A stretch of DNA of 64,000 bases from UBA1672 sp050633505 (GTDB lineage Bacteria; Pseudomonadota; Alphaproteobacteria; Micavibrionales; Micavibrionaceae), in the NCBI GenBank assembly GCA_050633505.1, contig JBOEGQ010000010.1:192667-256666 (forward strand). The letters run 5' to 3'. Below the pieces are notes generated by a model. It ran no database searches and was not told the origin of the DNA. It saw only the letters and a list, made by a program, of their open reading frames with translations. The translations under genes and the position numbers were made by a program. Shown piece by piece: positions 8,639 to 16,748 of the stretch. Positions within the stretch are counted from its first letter, which is position 1. Every line of letters starts with the position of its first letter.

Positions 8639-9586
8639 TTAACGGATTTGTGCCAAGCGCTCATAAACAGAATCTCGTGGTATTGAGCGTCCACCACCGT
8701 GTATCGTATCAATCTCCAACGCCCTTTCATAAAAAGAAACGGCCTTGGCACTCTCTCCTGCACGGTCAGATAAAACCGCCATATTGAAAACATGAGAAGC
8801 GTTGCGTGGTTCCATACTCGCCGCGATACCAAGATATTTCAGTGCACTACGCAAGTCACCACTCTTTGCATAAGCAACGGCCAACTGCCCAGTTAAAAGG
8901 ACATTGTCTTTGTTCTCACTGTGCAGCTCTAACAATCGTCTTAAAGCAATAGACGGATAACGCGTGCCCAACAGCCCAAGCATATTAACCTTTGCCACTA
9001 TATCATCCGGAGCAACACTTTCTAACTCTTCATAAACTTGCATCGCCTCATCAAAACGACCCAATTTTTGTAGAGAAACAGCACGCCCCATCAAGACGCG
9101 GGCATCTTTCTTGTTTTCCAGATATAAATCATCAAAGAGCTGAAGAGCTGAATCGTAGATCCCCAACTTCATTGCCCGTTCTGCTGCAACTAAAGCGGCG
9201 CTTCGCTCATCTGCTGCAACCGTTTTTCGCACCAAAACAAGCTTGGAGGCTGGTTGATAAATTGGATTGACATTAACAGGACCATCCTGTGCCATCTCCC
9301 CCTGAGGAACCATATTATTTGCATCAAAGAAAGCTTCGTCATCCGCAGAGGATTTCTCTGCAGATGGCCCGGCAATTGAGTTGGTCATTTCCGGCACTAA
9401 GCCAGTCCCGTTAGAGGACGTATCGACCTCATCACCATCTACCGTATTGAGCTCCTCTAACCCTGGAACAGATATTGATTTAACCTCATCAGTATCTAAA
9501 ACAATGGGGGCATTTTGTGCATATGCCCAAAACGGAATAGAAGACAGGGAAAGTACAGCAGCAAAAAACGACGAACGCATAAACAT
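8639..9586 (-). CDS. Periplasmic TPR protein, MshN-like pilus assembly factor
   Basis: The protein has a signal peptide (from MFMRSSFFAAVLSL to AYA, about residues 1-22), an acidic linker, and tetratricopeptide repeats from about residue 115 to the end. Examples are AERAMKLGIYDSALQLFDDLY, MGRAVSLQKLGRFDEAMQVYEEL, LAVAYAKSGDLRSALKYLGIA and AVLSDRAGESAKAVSFYERALEI. Position and layout match MshN of MSHA loci, a TPR protein thought to scaffold assembly. The frame is open to a TTG at 9601, but the signal peptide reads best from ATG 9586; neither has a strong Shine-Dalgarno. It lies between the ABC ATPase and prepilin peptidase genes. Confidence 0.75.
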   Translation of the reverse strand: MFMRSSFFAAVLSLSSIPFWAYAQNAPIVLDTDEVKSISVPGLEELNTVDGDEVDTSSNGTGLVPEMTNSIAGPSAEKSSADDEAFFDANNMVPQGEMAQDGPVNVNPIYQPASKLVLVRKTVAADERSAALVAAERAMKLGIYDSALQLFDDLYLENKKDARVLMGRAVSLQKLGRFDEAMQVYEELESVAPDDIVAKVNMLGLLGTRYPSIALRRLLELHSENKDNVLLTGQLAVAYAKSGDLRSALKYLGIAASMEPRNASHVFNMAVLSDRAGESAKAVSFYERALEIDTIHGGGRSIPRDSVYERLAQIR

Positions 9587-9682
9587 AAGACCAAACCACA
9601 AAAAATGTTAAAAACTTCACACGGACGTGCAAACAATGAGATAAAGCGAATCAGAATCGCCTCGAATATTGGCATAATTATA

Positions 9683-10414
9683 TCATGCAACCTTCTTATA
9701 CTCAATAAATTCAAGAAAGGCCTGCTCAAGATTGTGGGTATCTGTTTGCTTTTTCAGATCTTCGGGCGTCCCGACAAAGCGAATTGCCCCCTCATGTAAC
9801 AGTGCAACACGATCACAAATCTCATCCATATCGGCAAGAACATGAGAACTTAAGAAAATCGTACGCTTTTCATGTTTCATATCAGAAATCATCTTTTTCA
9901 CCAAAGCCCGTGCAAGCGGGTCTAAGCCGCTCATCGGTTCATCCAAGATAAAAAGAGAACCTCCGGTCATTAATGTACCGATAAGGCCTAATTTCTGGCG
10001 CATTCCTTTGGAATAGGTATTCACGCGCCGCTTTAACGCGTCACTATCCAAAGCAAGGCTTTCCGCAACCTTTCGCAAATGGGATTCATCAAATGGTTGC
10101 TTATATAAAGACAACGAGAATTTTAAAAACTCCATCCCCGTAAGAAACCACGGTGGTTCAAACTTTTCAGGTAAATATGCAAGCTGTGATTTGCTTTTCT
10201 GCGAATTCTTAACATCTCCGTGTATTAAGATCTCTCCTTCATCCTGCTCACGTAGTGCCAAAATTGATTTAATAATGGTCGTCTTTCCTGCACCATTTAG
10301 CCCCATAAGACCAAAAATTTCACCATCTTGAACATCAAATGAAACATCCGATATCGCGGCTTTACCGGCATAAGACACAGACACGCCAGACAGAGATAAA
10401 GAACGACCTATCAT
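9683..10414 (-). CDS. ABC transporter ATP-binding protein in the pilus locus
   Basis: A 243-residue stand-alone nucleotide-binding domain. It shows Walker A GLNGAGKTT (38-46), a Q-loop region (QLAYLPEKFEPPW), the signature YSKGMRQK (a variant of LSGGQ, common in ABC-2 exporters), Walker B LFILDEP followed by MSGLDPLAR, and the switch His in FLSSHVLADMD. It lies between the MshK-like and TPR genes, with GAGG upstream of ATG 10414. Its likely partner is the ABC-2 permease at 2567-3325. Myxococcus PilH is an ATPase of this kind required for pilus assembly; equivalence here is inferred from context. Confidence 0.88.
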   Translation of the reverse strand: MIGRSLSLSGVSVSYAGKAAISDVSFDVQDGEIFGLMGLNGAGKTTIIKSILALREQDEGEILIHGDVKNSQKSKSQLAYLPEKFEPPWFLTGMEFLKFSLSLYKQPFDESHLRKVAESLALDSDALKRRVNTYSKGMRQKLGLIGTLMTGGSLFILDEPMSGLDPLARALVKKMISDMKHEKRTIFLSSHVLADMDEICDRVALLHEGAIRFVGTPEDLKKQTDTHNLEQAFLEFIEYKKVA

Positions 10415-10435
10415 AACAACCTCTATTTATTATAT

Positions 10436-10984
10436 TTAACCGGGTAAGAAGATGCGCATATCTAAATTAAACCTTTGATGTGCACGCAGGCGTAACGGAA
10501 AAATTTGATTTGTATATTCATCGAGCCATTTAACCTCAATAAAGTCATCATACACTCGTAAATCAAGGACTTCCTTTGGCACAGCATCAGGTGTTACCCG
10601 TTGCCCATTCAGCCAGATTGTCCAGTTTTTCTCACCATTATAGAGAATGCCGCCAAGAAGAACTTCACGAGGCCCTGGGTCAGGCTCATAATCTTCTTCT
10701 ACATCTAATTCCCAATCATCAGGAGCTCGTACAACACCACGAGAGTTTTTTGCATCACGGATTGTTTTATGTTGCCAATATGTGAAAAACAAGGACGGCA
10801 CCTCATTTGCACTTACCTTGTCTTCCTCTTCTTTTAAGGAATCATCAACCGCATTCAACGCCGCACGCGGATCATTTTCCTGAGCAAATAAATCCTTCGA
10901 GAACAAGCTTCCGCCTGAAAAAACGGCAAAGCACAATACAAGAAAGACCGTATATCGGAATATCCTACTGTATGCCATCATCAT
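10436..10984 (-). CDS. MshK/PilP-like periplasmic pilus assembly protein
   Basis: A 182-residue protein with an N-terminal hydrophobic segment (FRYTVFLVLCFAVFSGG), a charged linker and a small C-terminal beta-rich domain. That domain reads REVLLGGILYNGEKNWTIWLNGQRV and then EVLDLRVYDDFIEVKW. The pattern of 'L.GI.Y....W..WLNG...' resembles the MshK/PilP/GspC homology region that links inner membrane components to the secretin. It lies between the PilO-like gene and the ABC ATPase gene, where MshK is expected. Start is the first of three consecutive ATGs (10984), with AAAGG just upstream. Family assignment is by pattern and position only. Confidence 0.65.
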   Translation of the reverse strand: MMMAYSRIFRYTVFLVLCFAVFSGGSLFSKDLFAQENDPRAALNAVDDSLKEEEDKVSANEVPSLFFTYWQHKTIRDAKNSRGVVRAPDDWELDVEEDYEPDPGPREVLLGGILYNGEKNWTIWLNGQRVTPDAVPKEVLDLRVYDDFIEVKWLDEYTNQIFPLRLRAHQRFNLDMRIFLPG

Positions 10985-11012
10985 CTTTACCTTTCACTCT
11001 ATCTATCGAATA

Positions 11013-11648
11013 TCACGGTTTTGCAATAACCTGAGATTCCGGTATCATTGTACGCCAAGACATTCTGATACTTGCCCGTATCAGCTCTGGATTTGCGCCA
11101 CTTGCAATCGCACGCAAAACAGCGGCACTCATATCTCTTGTACGTTGTATTTCCAAACCATCCACGCGTAAATGTCCAGGAAACCTGCGCTCTGCAATTT
11201 CAAGATAGCTATAAACATCTGCGTCATCAAATGCGCTAATCTCGACTTCAATCGGGCTCATAAGAACCTTATGACCCGACTTGGCCGCTTCTACATTATC
11301 TTCTAAAATTCCGGATTTAACACTAACTACAGCAGAGATAACTCGAGATTCTCTTTGAATTTCGCTTAACAAATCCTTCGCAGAACTCCGTACCTGCGTT
11401 GAGAAAAACCCATCGGCCTTCAGCGCATCAAATTTGCTTTGCTGTTGATCTAGTTGTTCAAACTCAAGCTGCATACGATCAATATCAGACTGTACCGATG
11501 ATAATTGAGCACGCAACCCCCTCTGCTCTCGATCCAAATTTTCTTTTTCCGGGATCATATAAAGATAGAGAGCCGCCCCCATTGATGCATTCACTACAAT
11601 CAATATAAGTAAAATAATTACGCGTTTTATCCCGATAATGCCTATCAT
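11013..11648 (-). CDS. MshJ/PilO-like inner membrane pilus protein
   Basis: A 211-residue bitopic protein with one N-terminal transmembrane helix (about residues 8-30), a coiled coil (about 35-75, ENLDREQRGLRAQLSSVQSD) and a ferredoxin-like periplasmic domain. This is the classic PilO/MshJ/GspM plan. PilO-type proteins pair with PilN-type proteins and connect the cytoplasmic motor to the secretin. Its ATG overlaps the stop of the MshI-like gene by 4 bp (11645-11648), supporting translational coupling of interacting partners. Confidence 0.8.
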   Translation of the reverse strand: MIGIIGIKRVIILLILIVVNASMGAALYLYMIPEKENLDREQRGLRAQLSSVQSDIDRMQLEFEQLDQQQSKFDALKADGFFSTQVRSSAKDLLSEIQRESRVISAVVSVKSGILEDNVEAAKSGHKVLMSPIEVEISAFDDADVYSYLEIAERRFPGHLRVDGLEIQRTRDMSAAVLRAIASGANPELIRASIRMSWRTMIPESQVIAKP

Positions 11649-13234
11649 TTTGCCGGTCCTTCCACGCTAATCTCCGCGACATAGTCCTGAGACGCGGCAC
11701 TTCCCGCTCTATTGCCTGTTTCAACAACAATCTCTTCACTATATTCATAATCTTCAAGAAGCTTTGTTACAGAAACCACATGATCCGGTAATAACCTTTG
11801 AAGGCGTTGGCGGAACTGTTTCACCTCTTCATTACCTTTTTCGGCATCTGTTGTACTTGGGAATGTCATTTGCATATCGGCCACAAATGACGGCTCTTTC
11901 CCATTCGCATCCATAACACGTTGTGCAATACTTTTCTTTCCGCGTTTTAAATCAAGGCGGTCTACCTTCATATCACGTCCCAAGGCCATACCAACACGAT
12001 AGAACAATGGTAAAACGTCTATTTGTTTTTCTTCAAATGAGTCAAACACGGCAAGAGAACTCTGTATCAGCTTAATATCATAACCGAGATCTTCTTTGCG
12101 TTTAACTTCCTTTTGATATTGTAGGTCAAGATGACTCTTACGCTGTGTGATGTTCTCAATATCTGCTCGAACCTCTGAAAGATCCTGAACATAGCCCATA
12201 ATTTGATATGCCAGGAACGCGCCACCAAGGATAAGCAACACAGATAAAAGCGCCGCAATTTGTCGCGGCTGCGAAACACTGTCAATTTGTTTCGCCTTCA
12301 TTGGCAATATGAAACGGCTCTTTCGGCCAATCCATGCAGAATGTAATGCATCCGCATGATGAAGCGTTTCTTGAATCCCCTGACGAACACCAAGCTTACG
12401 CGCAGCATCATCAGAAGTCAGAGAGTGAAAATCACATGGCGTATCAATGAGCTCATGCACCATATCTCCGGTGGAGGAATCGGCAAGCAATATAACATTC
12501 AAACCATCAGATGAATCAAAGCCAAAACGCGATAAATAACTCATCGTCGCATTGAATTCCTGATGGACATCCTGCGCCCAAACAAGAGGATCATCATCGT
12601 GATCCGAAATGGGTGTCATACGCGTTAGGGCAAGTTCACCATTTTTGGTAACAATCTGTCTTAAGCTACCGCTTTTATGTTGCCCCATAAACACAGTCCA
12701 CTGTGCCTTTTTCCCGCCTTTTCCGGTGAGCTTCTCTGACAGTTTCTTAATCATGTCAGACGCTTCGATAGGTAGAAGACAAAAGCCTGCAATCGGAGCC
12801 AAAGATTGCGCAGCAGCAGCCATGGTTTTTGTGAAAGCCTCACTGGCAGGTACCGCAGAGAAGATATAGATACTCCCCCCTAAAGCCCCCTTTTCTTTCG
12901 CTAATTTTTCCTTTAACGGCAACGCGGCACGAACAGGATAGCTTGGGAAAGCGACTTTCAGCTTTCGCTTAACCACATTCCCGCGATCCATAATACTAAC
13001 TTTTGGTACTTTTTCTTTGCGATAGTGCTGTTCAACCATATCGTTAAGAATAAGAACCGGTTTCCCCCCACAGTCCTTGGATATGATTGTTGCGACACTA
13101 TCCGTGAAATCTTCTGCTGACCAAGGCACAGCTTCAACAAGCTTTGCTCCGCGAGCACTTACCCCGTAGATAAACAATGCCTCATCCGAGATCATTAACA
13201 CGGTTCTTGACGGCGATAAGAAAGATAGAGACAT
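11645..13234 (-). CDS. MshI-like protein: PilM-type actin fold fused to a PilN-type segment
   Basis: A 529-residue protein with a cytoplasmic N-terminal half (1-320) of PilM/GspL type (MISDEALFIYGVS at the start, SIYIFSAVP, WTVFMGQHKSGSLRQIV). A single transmembrane helix follows (about 325-347), then a coiled coil (LSEVRADIENITQRKSHLDLQYQKEVKRK), then a periplasmic C-terminal domain. Such a layout joins PilM and PilN functions in one chain, as GspL does in type II secretion. It lies between the platform protein gene (22 bp) and the PilO-like gene (4-bp overlap). Function as the motor-to-periplasm connector is inferred from architecture and position. Confidence 0.75.
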   Translation of the reverse strand: MSLSFLSPSRTVLMISDEALFIYGVSARGAKLVEAVPWSAEDFTDSVATIISKDCGGKPVLILNDMVEQHYRKEKVPKVSIMDRGNVVKRKLKVAFPSYPVRAALPLKEKLAKEKGALGGSIYIFSAVPASEAFTKTMAAAAQSLAPIAGFCLLPIEASDMIKKLSEKLTGKGGKKAQWTVFMGQHKSGSLRQIVTKNGELALTRMTPISDHDDDPLVWAQDVHQEFNATMSYLSRFGFDSSDGLNVILLADSSTGDMVHELIDTPCDFHSLTSDDAARKLGVRQGIQETLHHADALHSAWIGRKSRFILPMKAKQIDSVSQPRQIAALLSVLLILGGAFLAYQIMGYVQDLSEVRADIENITQRKSHLDLQYQKEVKRKEDLGYDIKLIQSSLAVFDSFEEKQIDVLPLFYRVGMALGRDMKVDRLDLKRGKKSIAQRVMDANGKEPSFVADMQMTFPSTTDAEKGNEEVKQFRQRLQRLLPDHVVSVTKLLEDYEYSEEIVVETGNRAGSAASQDYVAEISVEGPAK

Positions 13235-13255
13235 GTGAAAAAACTCAAAGATTTG

Positions 13256-14506
13256 TTAAATATCGACCATATTACCCAGATTCATATAGATCGGCCCGAA
13301 CGAACCTGCAGCGATCCAGACAATGATGAGAGCGAGTATAACAGTTAACATCGGTTGTATCATCTCGATTAATGCATCAATCGCCTCATCAACATCCTTT
13401 GTATAAAATTCCGAGACTTGTTCCAAGACCTCAGATAAGTCTCCGGACTCCTCTCCGATCTTAACCATACGTACAACCATACTTGGAAACTCACCTGATG
13501 CATTCAAAGCATCAGAAAGCGGACTTCCAGACTGGACATAGATTTCAACCGATTCCATGGCATCCATTAAGACCAAATTATTAACCGTATTTCGTGCTGC
13601 TTTAAGGCCATTAATCACATCAATTCCACTGGCAAACAAGGCACCAAAAGTCTGTGCATAACGTGCAATTGTTATCTTTCTGATCAAATCTCCAACTATA
13701 GGCATGCGCAAATACAGCGAATCAAGCTGATATGCGGCCTCATCAGATAGCCGCCTTACCCCAACCAACGAGCCAAACAAAATAACAGGCACAAAGATGA
13801 CGATTAATGCACCATAAATCGGGATTCCCAACAGACTAAATTGCGACTCAACAAAGAAATTCGACGTCGCGATAAGCCATACCGTAAACCACGGTAATTC
13901 AATATCCAGATATTTCAGGAAATCCACAATTTGCGGGACAAGATAACTCATCATAAAGACAATAACCAAAACAACAACAATCGTTACCACCATTGGATAT
14001 CGTGTTGCTTTTTTAATCTTGGATTGCATTGCATCAACCCATTTTAAATAACTCTCAAGCTGGATGTATGATGAGGTCAAATCCCCGGTATCTTCACCCG
14101 CCTTAACCAGTGAGACAAAAAGAGGCTTGAAAATTTTGGGGTGTTTAGCCATAGCTTCGGATAAAGCCGACCCATCTCGTACATCACGATGCACCTCACT
14201 TACGATATCACGCATTTGATCATTATCTGCACCATCACGAATATCAGAAAGCGCGTCAAGCATTGGAATACCTGCGCCTTGCATTTGCTTCATATGAATA
14301 AAAAACTGAATTAAATCACGCAATTTAATCTTGTTAAGAGTGAAGCCACTCAACTTAGAGCTTCGTTTATTTAGTGGTGTGCATTGCACAAGCTCAAGCC
14401 CCGCAGTCTGAAGCTGATTATATAAATCCACTTCATTAACTGCGGAAATGCTTCCCCGTACAGGGCGTCCACGCGAATTAACAGCTCTATATTTAAAACG
14501 TTCGAT
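13256..14506 (-). CDS. mshG: MshG/PilC-like platform protein, apparent AUC start codon
   Basis: The inner membrane platform on which the extension and retraction ATPases act. Two GspF domains (about 45-170 and 245-370 of the full protein) are visible, with QGAGIPMLDALSDI and ASGIDVINGLKAARNTV as equivalent motifs, plus three to four transmembrane helices. The first conventional start (GTG 14431) cuts into the conserved N-terminus. Upstream and in frame, the coding clearly continues as ERFKYRAVNSRGRPVRGSIS, the usual PilC start. No ATG, GTG or TTG exists before the in-frame TGA at 14510-14512. The ATC at 14504-14506 lies 8 nt after AAGGA (14515-14519) and would give a 416-residue protein starting MERFKYRAV. 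A start-codon mutation or base error is the alternative. Confidence 0.88.
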   Translation of the reverse strand: MERFKYRAVNSRGRPVRGSISAVNEVDLYNQLQTAGLELVQCTPLNKRSSKLSGFTLNKIKLRDLIQFFIHMKQMQGAGIPMLDALSDIRDGADNDQMRDIVSEVHRDVRDGSALSEAMAKHPKIFKPLFVSLVKAGEDTGDLTSSYIQLESYLKWVDAMQSKIKKATRYPMVVTIVVVLVIVFMMSYLVPQIVDFLKYLDIELPWFTVWLIATSNFFVESQFSLLGIPIYGALIVIFVPVILFGSLVGVRRLSDEAAYQLDSLYLRMPIVGDLIRKITIARYAQTFGALFASGIDVINGLKAARNTVNNLVLMDAMESVEIYVQSGSPLSDALNASGEFPSMVVRMVKIGEESGDLSEVLEQVSEFYTKDVDEAIDALIEMIQPMLTVILALIIVWIAAGSFGPIYMNLGNMVDI

Positions 14507-14561
14507 AACTCAAATCCTTTTGGATAAGAAATAGCACACTCATGAAAACGGCAAATAGATA

Positions 14562-16565
14562 CTACCGATATAAATCCACGACCTTCCCAATTGCAGGTAT
14601 ATCAGTAACACCTTCAAGTATTTTAAGAATGCCATCGTCTCTCATATTTTTGAAGCCCTTTTTTACAGCAAGCGTTTTTAATTCCGCTTTTGATTCATTT
14701 CGAGCAACAGATTCATCCAGTTCATCATCAAAAAGAAGGATCTCAACAACGGCAACACGTCCCTTATACCCATTACCGGCACATACGTCACAACCACCTT
14801 CTTTTGCCTTAAAAACAGGCGGCGGATTTGCAGAGTCAACACCAAGAACCTCACATTCTTGCTCATTTGGTGTATATTCGACTTTACACGTTCCGCATAA
14901 CCGCCTTGCAAGTCTTTGTGCAAATACCGCAATAATCGCCCCGGCAAGCATTCCGGGCTTCATCCCCAGATCTAAAAGACGTGGGATGGCACCAAAAGAA
15001 TCATTCGTGTGCAATGATGTATAAACCTGATGCCCTGTCATCGCAGCTTTTAACGCCATCTCTGCCGTTGTCTGATCACGGATTTCACCAATAAAGATAA
15101 TATCCGGGTCTTGCCTTAAGAGCGCCTTAATACCATCTGCAAATTCTAAAACCCCTTCACGAACATTGGTCTGACGAATCATGGGCAAAGAATATTCCAC
15201 CGGATCCTCCAATGTCTGAATGTTCACCTCAACATCATTGATTTCATTCAAGATCGAATAAAGTGATGTACTTTTACCGCTTCCTGTTGGGCCTGTAACA
15301 ATAATAATGCCTTCTGGCTTAGATACCGCTGTACGTAGTATTTCTTGATTCGTATCACTAAAGCCCAACGCCTCCATCGGCAGAATGCTGGAACTTTTAT
15401 CCAAAACCCGTAAAACAATATTCTCGCCATGTACAGTTGGCAAAGAGGACACACGAAAATCTGCCTCACGCCCCCCGACATGCAGACCAAATCGCCCGTC
15501 TTGGGGAGATAGCTTATCCGCAATATTCATTTCAGACATAATTTTGATACGCTGAGAAATACCATTCCAATGCTGCTTATGCAGAATCTGCGCCGTAAAT
15601 AATACACCATCAAGACGATAACGCAGTCGAACAAAGTTCTCTTCCGGTTCAAAGTGCAAATCAGATGCCCCAATCTTCACCGCATCAAAAACCAAGGCAT
15701 TCACCAATCGGACAATCGGATGAGAAAACGCCTCGTTCTCGCTTAATGATGCAACATCTTTTTGCTCTTTGCCCTCTTCAAGCTCATCCAGAATGGCTTT
15801 AATTGAGCTGGCATAACCATAAGACGCATCAATTGCATCCGACAAGATGGCCGACGTCGCAACCATAGGCTTGATCGCCATGCTTTTCGGCAAGAATCTT
15901 TTTAGTGTATCAAGGGCAACAACATCATACGGGTCAGACATTGCCACATAGATTGTTTCATCCTCTATCGAGATTGGTAAAATCTGGTGCTGTAGCGCAA
16001 CTCTCTTTTCTAAAAGAGCCAAGGCCTCACCATCCACAATCGTATTACGCGGATCGAAAACACCAAAGCCTGATGTTTCGGCAAGGAACACCGTAAGGGT
16101 ATCCTCTTCGATAAACCCAAGGTCAACAAGGATTTCACCCAGCATTTTACCGGAGATCTTCTTCTCCTGTAAGGCAACATTTAACTGGTCATCCGTAATG
16201 AGCCCCATGGCAACCATGCGCTCTCCCATACGAGCCTTACCAGAGGCCTCATCATCATCGTAACCATCATCATCTTGTGTTTGCAGCGCCCCGCCAAGGG
16301 TTTGTAAAGCTGTGCCTGTTGCTTGCTCCGACGTAGAATCATTAAAAAAGTCGTCGTCATTCTCAACAGGGCTTATATCAGCAGCTGGCTGATCAACGCC
16401 ATTATCAAGAACCTCCTTTTCTTTCGAAGGATTCTCCAGCGTGTCACTAACCTCCACATCGACAATATCATCATCGCTGTCACTATCGATTATAGAGCTA
16501 TCATCTTGCTTTAGTTCTTCTTCGGAAACAATTTCCAGTTCAATTTCTTCCATAGACTTTATCAC
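14562..16565 (-). CDS. mshE: MshE/PilB-like pilus extension ATPase with a c-di-GMP-type MshEN domain
   Basis: Powers pilus polymerisation. The 667 residues comprise a very acidic N-terminus (1-105), an MshEN (GspE N-terminal) domain (about 110-250) and the GspE/PilB ATPase core. The core has Walker A GPTGSGKST (425-433), TLEDPVEY, Walker B DIIFIGEIRD and a tetracysteine zinc motif (C557-x2-C560, C592-x2-C595). The MshEN motif is readable twice in tandem (RMGERMVAMGLITDDQL and MLGEILVDLGFIEEDTL), the pattern that binds c-di-GMP in Vibrio MshE. The start is GTG 16565; ATG 16553 is an alternative and neither has an ideal Shine-Dalgarno. First gene of the pilus run, behind the glutamine synthetase terminator. 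Confidence 0.94.
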   Translation of the reverse strand: MIKSMEEIELEIVSEEELKQDDSSIIDSDSDDDIVDVEVSDTLENPSKEKEVLDNGVDQPAADISPVENDDDFFNDSTSEQATGTALQTLGGALQTQDDDGYDDDEASGKARMGERMVAMGLITDDQLNVALQEKKISGKMLGEILVDLGFIEEDTLTVFLAETSGFGVFDPRNTIVDGEALALLEKRVALQHQILPISIEDETIYVAMSDPYDVVALDTLKRFLPKSMAIKPMVATSAILSDAIDASYGYASSIKAILDELEEGKEQKDVASLSENEAFSHPIVRLVNALVFDAVKIGASDLHFEPEENFVRLRYRLDGVLFTAQILHKQHWNGISQRIKIMSEMNIADKLSPQDGRFGLHVGGREADFRVSSLPTVHGENIVLRVLDKSSSILPMEALGFSDTNQEILRTAVSKPEGIIIVTGPTGSGKSTSLYSILNEINDVEVNIQTLEDPVEYSLPMIRQTNVREGVLEFADGIKALLRQDPDIIFIGEIRDQTTAEMALKAAMTGHQVYTSLHTNDSFGAIPRLLDLGMKPGMLAGAIIAVFAQRLARRLCGTCKVEYTPNEQECEVLGVDSANPPPVFKAKEGGCDVCAGNGYKGRVAVVEILLFDDELDESVARNESKAELKTLAVKKGFKNMRDDGILKILEGVTDIPAIGKVVDLYR

Positions 16566-16681
16566 ACGCCTTTTAAGTCGTTATTATTATCAGCAGTTTA
16601 TCAAAAAAATACGCAGAGAGAAACATGGTTAAGAAAAACCACTCCCCTCTTTTAGCATCGAAATATTAAGATTTTATATAG

Positions 16682-16721
16682 ATAGAAAGAAAAGAAGGCG
16701 TGCAAAGGTCATTCGCACACC
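16682..16721 (-). terminator. Rho-independent terminator of the glutamine synthetase gene
   Basis: On the minus strand GGTGTGC (16715-16721) pairs with GCACGCC (16697-16703), with one wobble and an 11-nt loop, followed by CTTCTTTTCTTTC. It begins 28 bp after the glutamine synthetase stop and separates that gene from the pilus operon. Confidence 0.6.
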
Positions 16722-16748
16722 TCCAATAATATATACTTAGAGTGCTTT

